Shown: piece after piece, positions 32,034 to 41,013 of the stretch
Layout of the letters: every line of letters starts with the position of its first letter
Numbering within the stretch: the stretch's first letter is position 1
Source: Rhodospirillaceae bacterium
Lineage (GTDB): Bacteria; Pseudomonadota; Alphaproteobacteria; Rhodospirillales; Rhodospirillaceae
Direction: 5' to 3'
Assembly (NCBI GenBank): GCA_029245025.1
Contig: JAQWQC010000029.1
Span: 32,553 to 96,552 of the forward strand
DNA: 64,000 bases
Notes under the pieces: generated by a model
What the model saw: only the letters and a program-made list of their open reading frames with translations
What the model was told of the DNA's origin: nothing
The model's database searches: none
Translations under genes and position numbers: made by a program

Positions 32034-33206
32034 ATGTATGTGAATTTTTGGTACCCGGTTTGTATCAGTGAAGAGCTTACAGATAAGCCGATCCGTGTGC
32101 GTATTCTGAAACACGACTTTGTTGCGTTCAGGGACAACGAGGGCAAGCCAGCTTTGTTAGCAGATACCTGTGTTCACCGCGGCGGCGCGTTGTCAGGCGG
32201 AAAGTGTAAAGAAGATGGCACGGTTCAATGTCCTTATCACGGTTGGCGCTTCACCAGCGAGGGCATCTGCACACGTATTCCATCTCTGGGAATCAATGGT
32301 AAAATTCCAGCCCGTGCGCGCGTCGATGCTTATCCGACAATTGATAAATATGGTCTTGTTTTCGCTTTCCTCGGCGATTTGCCAGAAGCTGAACGCCCCC
32401 CGATCATGCCCATTGACGAGTATGACGAGGACGATTGGCGCCCGACCATTCAAACCTTCGACGTAGACTATAACTACGAACGGTCAATTGAGAATGGTCT
32501 CGATCCGGCCCACAACGAATATGTGCACTCAACCCATGGCTATAACGGCGAGAAAGAAGAAGAGTACAAAATCAACGAACTTGAGCCTTACAAGAATAAT
32601 GATTGGGGCTTTGGATTTATGCACACGTTCGATGCTCCACCATTGAAGAACTGGCTGATGAAGCGGTTCCGCAAGGAAGGTGGCAAGATGCAAGCCGGAT
32701 CCGGGACGTACGGCCCCAACCACATGTGGACTTATATTCACCTGTCCGAGACCATGCACATGCATCAGTACATGTTTGAAGCGCCCATTGAAGAAGCAAA
32801 GACACGCATCTTCTTGGTCAACCTGCGAAATATGGCCATCACTAAACGTGAATGGCTAAACAAGTTCCTTGATAAGAAAATCAAAGAGCGCAACATGTTT
32901 ATCGCGAGTGAGGATATCGTCGTTGTTGAGAAATTGGAGCCAAAGATGACTCCTCCAACGACAACGAAAGAGGTCTTGATGCCGCATGACCGTGTGGTTG
33001 TGCAGTATCGCGGCATGCTCAAACAATGGGAGCAAAAAGGGTGGCGCCTTGATCACGAAGCCCTAAACGCAATTAAAGCCAAAGGGGATGGGATCACGGC
33101 CATTCCTTGCCCCGCACGGAAAGATTCAAAAGGATGGGTGCTTGATCCAGCGCCCGTGTTTGAGGCCCTGCCAGAGGCTGAGCCCATTCGTGAGGCTGCT
33201 GAATAA
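32034..33206 (+). CDS. Rieske non-heme iron oxygenase
   Basis: A 390-residue oxygenase alpha subunit. The Rieske [2Fe-2S] ligands are Cys46 and His48 (CVHRGG) and Cys66 and His69 (CPYHGW). The mononuclear iron facial triad region is DPAHNEYVH with Asp157, His160 and His165. Such enzymes hydroxylate or demethylate aromatic or polycyclic substrates using electrons from a separate reductase. The architecture resembles the PaO/vanillate-demethylase branch, but substrate is not inferable. An earlier GTG at 32019 exists; the ATG at 32034 is preferred because GGGAG precedes it and the protein starts like its family (MYVNFWYPV). No ferredoxin or reductase lies next to it. A strong terminator follows. 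Confidence 0.92.
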   Translation: MYVNFWYPVCISEELTDKPIRVRILKHDFVAFRDNEGKPALLADTCVHRGGALSGGKCKEDGTVQCPYHGWRFTSEGICTRIPSLGINGKIPARARVDAYPTIDKYGLVFAFLGDLPEAERPPIMPIDEYDEDDWRPTIQTFDVDYNYERSIENGLDPAHNEYVHSTHGYNGEKEEEYKINELEPYKNNDWGFGFMHTFDAPPLKNWLMKRFRKEGGKMQAGSGTYGPNHMWTYIHLSETMHMHQYMFEAPIEEAKTRIFLVNLRNMAITKREWLNKFLDKKIKERNMFIASEDIVVVEKLEPKMTPPTTTKEVLMPHDRVVVQYRGMLKQWEQKGWRLDHEALNAIKAKGDGITAIPCPARKDSKGWVLDPAPVFEALPEAEPIREAAE

Positions 33207-33231
33207 CTTTTCTATAAAAATCCTAGTTTGG

Positions 33232-33264
33232 AAAACGCCGGTCCTTGTGGCCGGCGTTTTCTTT
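33232..33264 (+). terminator. Intrinsic terminator after the Rieske gene
   Basis: AAAACGCCGG (33232-33241) pairs perfectly with CCGGCGTTTT (33251-33260), and the sequence continues CTTTT. It ends the oxygenase transcript and separates it from the MDR oxidoreductase gene. Confidence 0.92.
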
Positions 33265-33333
33265 TGTCGCAGGGGTTGCGCCCGGGCGCCGGTTTAAGAA
33301 AACTGCTCTCCTTGTAATAAAGGAGACGCCAAC

Positions 33334-34422
33334 ATGAAAAAAGTGGTGAGCGATGTCATCGTAAAAGGGTGGCAGCCGGAAACAGAAGAAACCCACAAGA
33401 GATGGCTGCTTGCCAAACACCCGGACGGCACGCCAAAAGTAGATGATTTCATGATGGTGGAGGATGTCGTGCCAGCACCAGCACCTGGTCAGCTCTTGGT
33501 ACGTAATCTGTATTTATCGGTTGATCCATTTCAGCGCTTGGTCATGAACGCGACGCCACGGAATGTTGAAGTGGTGCCATTGTATGGCGTGATGCTAGGC
33601 GACGTCGTAGGCGAGGTTGTGAAATCTCATCATCCTGATTTCAAGGATGGTGACGTCGTCAACGGTGTTTTGGGATGGCAGAATTATGCGCTCACACGAG
33701 GTGGGGGGCACTATATCCACAATAGGTCAGGGTTGCGTGTCGTCGATGAAACCCTGGGCCCGCTGAACACCGCGGCCAGTGTGCTTGGGCGTCCTGGAAT
33801 GACCGCTTATTTTTCAATGATATTGGAATGCAAACCCAAACCAGGTGACGTAATGGTCGTCACGACCGCGGCAGGGGCTGTCGGACACTTGGCAGGACAG
33901 ATCGGAAAAATTCACGGGGCGACGGTGATCGGCATCACATCTTCTGAAGAGAAGATCCGATTTATCACCGAGGAAATGGGGTTCGACGCGGGCATTAACT
34001 ACAAAGAGGTCAACGACATTGCCGCGGCGGTCAAGCGTGAATGCCCAAACGGTGTCGATATTTACTACGACAATGTTGGCGGTCCGATGGCCGAGGCGAT
34101 TCTCTCCCAACTCAACCCTGGCGGCCGTGTGTCATATGTCGGCTCCACGGAGCAGTACAACACATTCGAAGAAGACGGTTCGCCGTGGACGTGGAAGATG
34201 GATAAACCAATGTTCATCATCCACGATTATGTTGAGCGTTACGACGAAGGCCGTAAGGCGATGAGTGAGTGGATTAAAGACGGCAAGCTCAAGTATCGAG
34301 ACGATATCGTTGACGGGCTCGAGAATGCGCCAGACGCTTTTATTGGCTTGTTTCAAGGCACCAATGTGGGCAAACGCTTAGTCCGCGTGAATGAAATACG
34401 ACTGACCGGTGAGCTAGCCTAG
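33334..34422 (+). CDS. Zinc-independent MDR NADP-dependent oxidoreductase
   Basis: A 362-residue enzyme of the medium-chain reductase superfamily, closest in pattern to the leukotriene-B4-dehydrogenase/CurA branch that reduces alpha,beta-unsaturated carbonyl double bonds with NADPH. The N-terminal GroES-like part has LYLSVDPFQR. The Rossmann part has GRPGMTAYFSMI, the nucleotide loop TTAAGAVGHLAGQIGK, YYDNVGGP and NPGGRVSYVGS. It is slightly longer than usual at the N-terminus. AAAGGAG lies upstream of the ATG. Its TAG overlaps the TAG of the convergent hydrolase gene in a shared CTAG. Confidence 0.92.
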   Translation: MKKVVSDVIVKGWQPETEETHKRWLLAKHPDGTPKVDDFMMVEDVVPAPAPGQLLVRNLYLSVDPFQRLVMNATPRNVEVVPLYGVMLGDVVGEVVKSHHPDFKDGDVVNGVLGWQNYALTRGGGHYIHNRSGLRVVDETLGPLNTAASVLGRPGMTAYFSMILECKPKPGDVMVVTTAAGAVGHLAGQIGKIHGATVIGITSSEEKIRFITEEMGFDAGINYKEVNDIAAAVKRECPNGVDIYYDNVGGPMAEAILSQLNPGGRVSYVGSTEQYNTFEEDGSPWTWKMDKPMFIIHDYVERYDEGRKAMSEWIKDGKLKYRDDIVDGLENAPDAFIGLFQGTNVGKRLVRVNEIRLTGELA

Positions 34423-35429
34423 TTGGCGTTCGCAGCGAGTAGGTCCTCTGGTTTTACGCGTTGCGTTTGACGGAGTTGATCATCCCAGTCGCCTGTCAAA
34501 AATGCGCTGATATCTGAGGCAACGAGCTCAGGCTCTTCAATGTAGGGATAGTGTCCCAACTCCTCATATTTTTTTATGATCGTCGGCGCACCTGTCATCC
34601 ACAGCTGAATGACATTGGCTTCCAAATGCATAACGGTGGGATTTTTGATGCCCCAAAATATGGCCGTTGGCGCGGTGATATCGCGTAGTACAGCAGATGG
34701 GTCACCTGTGATGTAGTTCCGCCGGAACAAAGCGCCTGTTTTATGTCGATCATCGCGTCGGTTCATATCGTAGTTCATTTCCACGTGCCAATCGAAGGGC
34801 GGGCGTTTCGTAATCGTTTGAGAAAGAGACGCACGCCACCAGTCTTTGCTTTGATGATTTTTGGAAACCCAGCGGCCAAAAGCTGAGCCGCGTTCGCGGT
34901 TCGGGTTCGTGACGGCTGTGCGAGGCATGCCAGCGGAGTTGATTAGGACAAACCGATCAATTTTTTCTGGATTGGCGGCGGCATAGCGGAAGGCGACCGT
35001 GCCGCCTGAGGACGTTCCAACCAAATGGAATTTGTTGATGCCTAGGCTATCGGTGAGGAGCGTTATAACGTCTCCATAGAGTTCTGGAGAGTACCGGCCC
35101 TGCGTATCTAGTCCGCTTAAACCGTTGCCCGGGAAATCGAAGCGGATAATACGGAACCGATCTGTCATGTTTTGAACCATGCCGTCCCACGCGCGCGTCG
35201 TGTGGTAAGAGGCATTAGAGAGAACAACTACCGGTCCTTCACCTTCGTCAATGTAATGGATGTCTATGCCATCAAGTTCGACATACTTGGATGCTGGCGT
35301 TTCGTATTTAGCTCGTAGATCTTCTATTGAGATGTCATAGACGCCCGAAGTCAGTAAAATAGCCCAAATGCCTGTTCCAATAGCGGAGATTGCCATGACA
35401 GAAATAACGCTCCTGTAGATTGACGGCAT
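34419..35429 (-). CDS. Alpha/beta hydrolase, N-terminally membrane-anchored
   Basis: A 336-residue hydrolase. The nucleophile Ser lies in the elbow LVGTSSGG, an oxyanion-type segment is in VVVLSNASYHT, RFDFPGNGLSG follows strand 4, and the catalytic His lies in LGHYPYIEEP near the end. Residues about 6-25 form a hydrophobic helix (YRSVISVMAISAIGTGIWAI), so the enzyme is probably exported and held at the inner membrane. The open frame reaches 35495, but the ATG at 35427-35429 is chosen because GAAGGGGAG precedes it. Substrate unknown; esterase or C-C hydrolase are both possible. Confidence 0.88.
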   Translation of the reverse strand: MPSIYRSVISVMAISAIGTGIWAILLTSGVYDISIEDLRAKYETPASKYVELDGIDIHYIDEGEGPVVVLSNASYHTTRAWDGMVQNMTDRFRIIRFDFPGNGLSGLDTQGRYSPELYGDVITLLTDSLGINKFHLVGTSSGGTVAFRYAAANPEKIDRFVLINSAGMPRTAVTNPNRERGSAFGRWVSKNHQSKDWWRASLSQTITKRPPFDWHVEMNYDMNRRDDRHKTGALFRRNYITGDPSAVLRDITAPTAIFWGIKNPTVMHLEANVIQLWMTGAPTIIKKYEELGHYPYIEEPELVASDISAFLTGDWDDQLRQTQRVKPEDLLAANAN

Positions 35430-35574
35430 TGGATGCTCCCCTTCGATGAATTTAGATCCAGGTATGATAGTGATTAACTTATCCGGTAATGACACCTCTG
35501 TGTTGTCTCTTGCCTCACTAGACGGCCAATTTTTCGTGCCCTATAGCCTATCCTAAGACCAAGCGGAGAACGCT

Positions 35575-36380
35575 ATGAATACAAAGAATTTTCTGTAGGC
35601 AGGCTTGATAGCGAGTGTTCTGACAGGATCTGCGACCGCTGAGAGCGTTCTCATTTTTGGTCGTTCGGGCCGCGCTGGGTCGTGCATTGATAAGATTCTG
35701 GCGCGATAGGGGCATGCCGCCACCGCATTTATTCGTCAGACGTCAATTCGCGACATGGTTGCGTGGGGGCAAGGTGCGCTTCGCTGTGGGAGACGTATTT
35801 GAGAAAGACACCGTCGCCGTTGTGATTGCCGAATTTCAGCCGGATATCGTAAATGCTGTATTGCAGAGCTGCTGCGAACAAGAGTTAGCGGCGACCTGAA
35901 ATACGAATTATCGAGTTCGCCAAGCAAGCTGGCGTGTCCGACTTCATTTACCTCAGTTCAGTAGGAGCTTATGCAGGTGCGCTGGCGAAAAGCTGATGCT
36001 ATCAAGGCGTTAATTCTGACACCTTTGGACCGGCGTTGGCGAAGAAGGGCGATGCTGAGATGGCACTCGTAGCCACTGGTCTTCGTTACACCATAGTCTG
36101 CAGCGGATCGATCTTAGTAGAATTAGTCAGAGAGCTGCCGGCTGCTCCTGGACGTGGATATTTCACGGAAATCAGGACATTTTAGGTACCGTTACCTGCC
36201 ACTACCTTACCATTCTTATGGCGCGCTAAGCTTGGAATTAACGGACGTAACAACAAGATCTCTTAGCCCACCGATGATACGCTCGGTCCTGTGTACAATC
36301 ATTACCTTTGCCGCAGATTTGCTCCGGGGTACAAGCTGAATGAAGCTTATGATCATATGCGGCCCATATCGAGCTATTAA
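35575..36380 (+). pseudogene. Exported NAD(P)-binding SDR, decayed
   Basis: Read across frames, this stretch is a short-chain dehydrogenase/NmrA-like gene with stops and frameshifts. Frame 1 from the ATG at 35575 reads MNTKNFL, stop, AGLIASVLTGSATAESVLIFG then RSGRAGSCIDKILAR: a signal peptide followed by a Rossmann nucleotide motif. A second frame gives VRFAVGDVFEKDTVAVVIAE and FQPDIVNAV, and a third gives FAKQAGVSDFIYLSSVGAYA, later AKKGDAEMALVATGLRYTIV. These follow the order of an atypical SDR. At least five stops and two frameshifts rule out function. GCGGAGAA precedes the ATG. The final TAA is at 36378. Confidence 0.82.
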
Positions 36381-36496
36381 GATTAATCGCTTCGTTTCGA
36401 ATCAATGTGAGTCGGAATTATCACACCTATGAATCTATTGCGAAAAATTGATTAACTTTGGTTGACCGCATTACTCGCGCGTGATTCCATTGTTAT

Positions 36497-36820
36497 ATGG
36501 CAATTGGAACAGACCCGACCAAGAAAGCAAAGCAGGTGCTGGCACCGCTTCTTGGTGCAGCGCTTGTCACATATTTTGCATATCATGCGGTTCAAGGAGA
36601 CAGGGGTCTTCTGGCATGGTGGCAGCTACGCCAACAAATGGATGCCACGGAAGTTGAATTGGCGTCGATCAATGCGGAACGCGAATCCCTAGAAGATATG
36701 ATCTCATTGCTCAGGCCCGAGAATTTGGACTCGGACATGCTTGATGAGCAAACGCGAAGTGTTTTGGCTTTTGCTCGACCAAGTGAGTATCTCATCATGC
36801 CCACTGACCGGACCCCCTAG
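36497..36820 (+). CDS. ftsB: Septum formation initiator FtsB/DivIC family
   Basis: A 107-residue bitopic membrane protein of the divisome. It has a short cytoplasmic N-terminus, one transmembrane helix (about residues 15-31, LAPLLGAALVTYFAYHAV), then a coiled coil (QLRQQMDATEVELASINAERE) and a short C-terminal region, the usual FtsB layout. FtsB works with FtsL and FtsQ to activate septal wall synthesis. No clear ribosome-binding site precedes the ATG. It normally follows eno; here it is cut off by the accessory block and must use its own promoter upstream. Confidence 0.88.
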   Translation: MAIGTDPTKKAKQVLAPLLGAALVTYFAYHAVQGDRGLLAWWQLRQQMDATEVELASINAERESLEDMISLLRPENLDSDMLDEQTRSVLAFARPSEYLIMPTDRTP

Positions 36821-37158
36821 AGCCTCGCCACCGCATTTCATTGAGCTGAAAACAAACTGATTTCCATTCGCACATAGCGATAAGGAAACGTCTTATTTTA
36901 CGATCTTAAATAAAAATAGTTACGCTATGCATTCTTAATGCGTAATAAAATGACGCTTGTGAGTAAGAGCATTGCTTGTAAAGCGACATCGATTCAGGGG
37001 CTTAACCGATATCCAGTTTATTTATAAATTGTGCAGTGCAAACAGTGGGTTAACGGCAGTTTCACTTGCACACAGCAGTTCCCACTGCGATAAACCACAC
37101 AGACGGGCGTGCCAAAACAAAAATAATATTGGCACCTAAACAGGAACGGGGATAACGC
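36821..37158 (+). promoter_or_regulatory. Leader and promoter region of the pdh operon
   Basis: This 338-base gap holds no gene I can support. It is AT-rich around 36890-37030 and contains a spaced inverted repeat GTGCAA (37036-37041) / TTGCAC (37066-37071), a possible regulator site, though short enough to be chance. A promoter for pdhA is expected here; I could not pick clear -35/-10 elements. Confidence 0.35.
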
Positions 37159-38223
37159 ATGGCCGCACGTAAATCTGCCACTGCCAAGTCATCTAATTCT
37201 AAAGCGAAGACCAACAAATCCGCGAAAACTGCAAAACGATCATCGACGGCCAAAGAGCCCACCGTCGAACAACAAGTCCAATTTTATAAAGATATGTTAT
37301 TGATACGGCGCTTCGAAGAGCGCGCTGGCCAGCTTTATGGCATGGGCCTTATAGGCGGGTTTTGTCACCTCTACATTGGCCAGGAAGCGGTTGTTGTTGG
37401 GCTGCAAGCAAATGTTATCGACGCTGACACCTTAATTACTACCTATCGCGATCATGGTCATATGCTGGCGGCTGGGATGGATCCGAATGGCGTTATGGCT
37501 GAATTGACCGGACGTATTGATGGATACTCACGCGGTAAAGGCGGATCCATGCATATGTTCAGCCGTGAGAAAGGCTTTTTCGGCGGGCACGGTATTGTCG
37601 GTGCCTCGGTGCCAATCGGGACCGGGCTAGGATTTGCTCACAAATACAACGAAGATGGCGGCGTAAATTTTTGCTATTTCGGCGATGGAGCGACCAACCA
37701 AGGCCAAGTTTACGAAGCCTTTAACATGGCGGCCTTGTGGAAACTGCCGGTCATATACGTCATTGAAAACAACAAATACGGCATGGGCACGTCGATCGAA
37801 CGCGCTTCAGCCTCGACCGACTTGCATCGGCGTGGAGAAGCTTACGGTATTCCCGGTCGGGTTTTAGACGGCATGGATGTTAACGCTGTCTATGAAGCTG
37901 GCCAGGAGGCTGTGGAATATGTTCGCGGCGGTAATGGTCCAATTATTTTAGAGATGAAAACCTACCGCTATCGTGGCCACTCTATGTCCGACCCTGCAAA
38001 ATATCGCTCCAAAGAGGAGTTGGCAAAGATGCGCGGCGAACATGACCCGATTGATCGTTTAAGACTTAAGTTGATAGCCGAGAATGTGCTCGATGAAGAC
38101 GGCTTCAAAGAGATGGATAAAGCGATCAAGGCAAGAGTGACTGATTCGGCAGAATTCGCTCAGGGCTCACCGGAGCCTGATCCAAGTGAATTGTATACCG
38201 ACGTCTTACGCAACGTTGCTTGA
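37159..38223 (+). CDS. pdhA: Pyruvate dehydrogenase E1 component subunit alpha
   Basis: A 354-residue thiamine-diphosphate-dependent subunit of the pyruvate dehydrogenase complex, which links glycolysis to the TCA cycle. The first 40 residues are a Lys/Ser/Ala-rich tail, then the enzyme: MLLIRRFEERAGQLYG, GFCHLYIGQEAVVVG, TTYRDHGHMLAAG, GKGGSMHMF, the ThDP motif GDGATNQGQVYEAFNMAALW, ENNKYGMGTS, and YRYRGHSMSDPAKYR with the phosphorylation-type loop. It opens an operon with pdhB, pdhC, lpd and lipA. Confidence 0.97.
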   Translation: MAARKSATAKSSNSKAKTNKSAKTAKRSSTAKEPTVEQQVQFYKDMLLIRRFEERAGQLYGMGLIGGFCHLYIGQEAVVVGLQANVIDADTLITTYRDHGHMLAAGMDPNGVMAELTGRIDGYSRGKGGSMHMFSREKGFFGGHGIVGASVPIGTGLGFAHKYNEDGGVNFCYFGDGATNQGQVYEAFNMAALWKLPVIYVIENNKYGMGTSIERASASTDLHRRGEAYGIPGRVLDGMDVNAVYEAGQEAVEYVRGGNGPIILEMKTYRYRGHSMSDPAKYRSKEELAKMRGEHDPIDRLRLKLIAENVLDEDGFKEMDKAIKARVTDSAEFAQGSPEPDPSELYTDVLRNVA

Positions 38224-38301
38224 CGTAAACTAACGGCCAGAGGTGGATAACACTTGGCGTTGTAGTGCCCGTCTACGGTTCAATTAAGGGAGTATGTATC
38301 C

Positions 38302-39678
38302 TTGGCAACGGAAATTCTCATGCCCGCGCTATCACCTACTATGACAGAAGGCACGCTTTCCAGATGGTTGGTGAAGGAAGGCGACACGGTTTCGTCCGGT
38401 GATCTAATTGCCGAGATTGAGACTGATAAGGCGACCATGGAACTTGAAGCCGTGGACGAAGGTAAAATTGGCAAATTGCTCGTAGCGGAGGGCTCGGAAG
38501 GAGTAGATGTTAATGTACCAATCGCTATCATTCTAGACGAAGGTGAAAATGCGGATGATGTCGAGGTATCGATAGCGAAAGCGCCAGTACCAGCAGAAGA
38601 GCGAGAGGCTGAAAGCGCAGACGAACCGATCGATGCACTGCGTCCTGCTGCACCGAAGCCGGATCTAGGCCCTGATGAACCTAAGATGGGTGAGACGACA
38701 GAGCTTACGGTGAGGGAAGCGCTCCGCGACGCCATGGCCGAAGAAATGCGAGAGGACGAAACAGTATTTCTTATGGGCGAAGAGGTCGCTGAATATCAGG
38801 GTGCCTATAAAGTAAGCCAGGGGCTGCTCGAAGAATTTAGTGGCAAGCGGGTGATTGATACACCGATCACTGAGCAAGGATTTGCGGGCCTCGGTGTCGG
38901 TGCTGCATTCGGAAGCCTCAAGCCCATTATTGAATTCATGACATTTAATTTTGCCATGCAGGCAATTGATCAGATCATCAATTCGGCGGCAAAAACGTTA
39001 TACATGTCTGGCGGACAAATGGGCTGTTCGATTGTGTTTCGTGGTCCCAATGGTGCGGCGTCCCGTGTCGGCGCGCAGCACTCTCAATGCTATGGGGCTT
39101 GGTACGCACACATTCCAGGGCTAAAGGTTGTCGCACCGTGGTCCGGGGCTGATGCTAAGGGTCTACTGAAGGCTGCTATCCGAGACCCTAACCCGGTTAT
39201 CGTACTAGAGAATGAGCTTCTTTATGGATCCAAATTTGATGTGCCGGTGAGTAACGATTACGTTTTGCCGATTGGCAAGGCCAAGATTGAGCGAGAAGGT
39301 AGTGATGTCACAATCACGGCGTTCACAATTATGGTCGGGAAAGCGATGGAGGCTGCAGAACGCTTAGCAGAAGACGGAATCTCCGCCGAAGTTATCAACC
39401 TGCGCAGTCTGAGGCCGTTGGATGTAGAAACAATTATAACTTCAGTCCAAAAGACTAATCGATGCGTTTCCTGTGAAGAAGGTTTCCCGTTCTCAGGTAT
39501 TGGCTCTGAGATTTCTGCACAGATCACCGAAAACGCGTTTGACTGGCTAGATGCGCCAGTCGCGCGGGTGACTGGTGTGGATGTACCCATGCCCTACGCC
39601 GCCAATCTAGAGAAGTTAGCCTTGCCGCAGGTCGAGCACATTATAACGGCGGCTAAGGCCGCATGTTATCGCGCCTAA
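38302..39678 (+). CDS. pdhB: Pyruvate dehydrogenase E1 subunit beta with N-terminal lipoyl domain
   Basis: A 458-residue E1-beta subunit. Residues about 1-80 are a lipoyl domain with the modified lysine in [17 protein letters not shown], followed by an acidic linker, then the transketolase-like E1-beta domain from [14 protein letters not shown], with [34 protein letters not shown] and [17 protein letters not shown]1-beta with its own lipoyl domain is known in alphaproteobacteria and absent in most others. The start is TTG at 38302, with AAGGGAG upstream and no nearer ATG that would keep the lipoyl domain. Confidence 0.97.
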   Translation: MATEILMPALSPTMTEGTLSRWLVKEGDTVSSGDLIAEIETDKATMELEAVDEGKIGKLLVAEGSEGVDVNVPIAIILDEGENADDVEVSIAKAPVPAEEREAESADEPIDALRPAAPKPDLGPDEPKMGETTELTVREALRDAMAEEMREDETVFLMGEEVAEYQGAYKVSQGLLEEFSGKRVIDTPITEQGFAGLGVGAAFGSLKPIIEFMTFNFAMQAIDQIINSAAKTLYMSGGQMGCSIVFRGPNGAASRVGAQHSQCYGAWYAHIPGLKVVAPWSGADAKGLLKAAIRDPNPVIVLENELLYGSKFDVPVSNDYVLPIGKAKIEREGSDVTITAFTIMVGKAMEAAERLAEDGISAEVINLRSLRPLDVETIITSVQKTNRCVSCEEGFPFSGIGSEISAQITENAFDWLDAPVARVTGVDVPMPYAANLEKLALPQVEHIITAAKAACYRA

Positions 39679-39699
39679 GTGCGAAAGAGGAATTAATTA

Positions 39700-41001
39700 A
39701 TGCCTATTCAAATTCTAATGCCGGCACTTTCGCCCACCATGACCGAAGGTAAGCTGACGAAGTGGATGGTTAAAGAAGGCGACGAAGTTTCTTCGGGGGA
39801 TATTATCGCCGAGATAGAAACCGATAAGGCAACTATGGAACTGGAAGCCGTTGACGAAGGCACCATCGGAAAAATTCTTGTTAAAGAAGGCACGGAAGGG
39901 GTTGAGGTCAACTTACCTATAGGCATCTTGCTTGAAGAAGGTGAAGACGAGGGAGGCATTAAAGACTCTGATAGTACCGTTGTTGCGTCGCCAGATTCGG
40001 CACCGGGAGCACAAACAGCCAGAGCGCTTTCTGAGGAACCGCCGGCCGCCAAGGAGGAAAAACCAGCTCTTGAATCAAAAGCAACGAAAGCTGTTGACAG
40101 TGGCGCCCGTATTTTTGCAAGCCCATTGGCAAAACGTATCGCGGTGAATGCTGGACTAGACCTGGGTGATGTCTCCGGCAGTGGACCTAACGGGCGGATT
40201 GTGAAGTCGGATGTTGAAAAAGCGATGTCTGGCGGTGCTGTAAAACGTCCATCAGGTCAGAAACAAGGCGCTGCAGCGGGTTCTTCTGCATCGTCCAAAA
40301 TTTCCGATTTTGGGCAATCATTTTCTGAAGAGGCAAACTCCAATGTACGCAAAGTTATTGCGCGGCGTTTACTGGAAGCAAAGCAGAACATCCCGCACTT
40401 TTATCTCACTATCGAATGCAATATCGATGAATTGTTGGCGCTGCGGAAACGACTGAATAGCCGTGAAGGAGTAGATTATAAAATCTCGGTCAATGATTTT
40501 GTTATTAAGGCTGTTGCTGTTGCTATGCGCAAAGTTCCAATGGTCAATGCAACTTGGACCGACGAAGCAATTCGTGTTTACGACAATGTTGACGTTGCAG
40601 TTGCTGTGGCCACTGATGATGGATTAATCACACCTATTATCCGAAATGCTGATCAAAAAGGCTTACTGGCGCTTTCCAACGAGATGAAGGAACTGGCGGG
40701 CAGGGCTCGGGAAAACAAATTGAAGCCTGAAGAGTTTCAAGGTGGAGGCTTCTCAATTTCCAACTTGGGTATGTACGGAATCAAAGAATTTTCCGCGATT
40801 ATCAATCCACCGCAAAGCGCAATACTTGCGGTTGGGGCCGGTGAGCAACGGCCTATTGTCAAGGATGGGGCTTTGGCTATCGGGACCGTGATGAGTTGTA
40901 CTATGTCTTGTGATCATCGTGTTGTCGATGGCGCTGTAGGAGCTGAGTTTCTTGCTGCATTTAAGCCTTTGATCGAAGATCCCTTGAGCTTGTTGCTCTA
41001 G
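39700..41001 (+). CDS. pdhC: Dihydrolipoamide acetyltransferase (E2 of pyruvate dehydrogenase)
   Basis: A 433-residue core subunit transferring acetyl from lipoate to CoA. The order is lipoyl domain (1-80, lysine in [14 protein letters not shown]), a Pro/Ala/Glu linker, the peripheral-subunit-binding domain ([32 protein letters not shown]), and the catalytic domain ending with the active-site motif [14 protein letters not shown]. Its single lipoyl domain is very similar to that of the adjacent pdhB, which implies one was copied from the other. Confidence 0.97.
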   Translation: MPIQILMPALSPTMTEGKLTKWMVKEGDEVSSGDIIAEIETDKATMELEAVDEGTIGKILVKEGTEGVEVNLPIGILLEEGEDEGGIKDSDSTVVASPDSAPGAQTARALSEEPPAAKEEKPALESKATKAVDSGARIFASPLAKRIAVNAGLDLGDVSGSGPNGRIVKSDVEKAMSGGAVKRPSGQKQGAAAGSSASSKISDFGQSFSEEANSNVRKVIARRLLEAKQNIPHFYLTIECNIDELLALRKRLNSREGVDYKISVNDFVIKAVAVAMRKVPMVNATWTDEAIRVYDNVDVAVAVATDDGLITPIIRNADQKGLLALSNEMKELAGRARENKLKPEEFQGGGFSISNLGMYGIKEFSAIINPPQSAILAVGAGEQRPIVKDGALAIGTVMSCTMSCDHRVVDGAVGAEFLAAFKPLIEDPLSLLL

Positions 41002-41013
41002 GCGGGTGCAGGT

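Noticed and set aside
37036..37071. GTGCAA/TTGCAC inverted repeat upstream of pdhA as a defined operator
   Set aside because: Six-base arms with a 24-base spacer are expected by chance in an intergenic region; kept only as a note in the leader entry.
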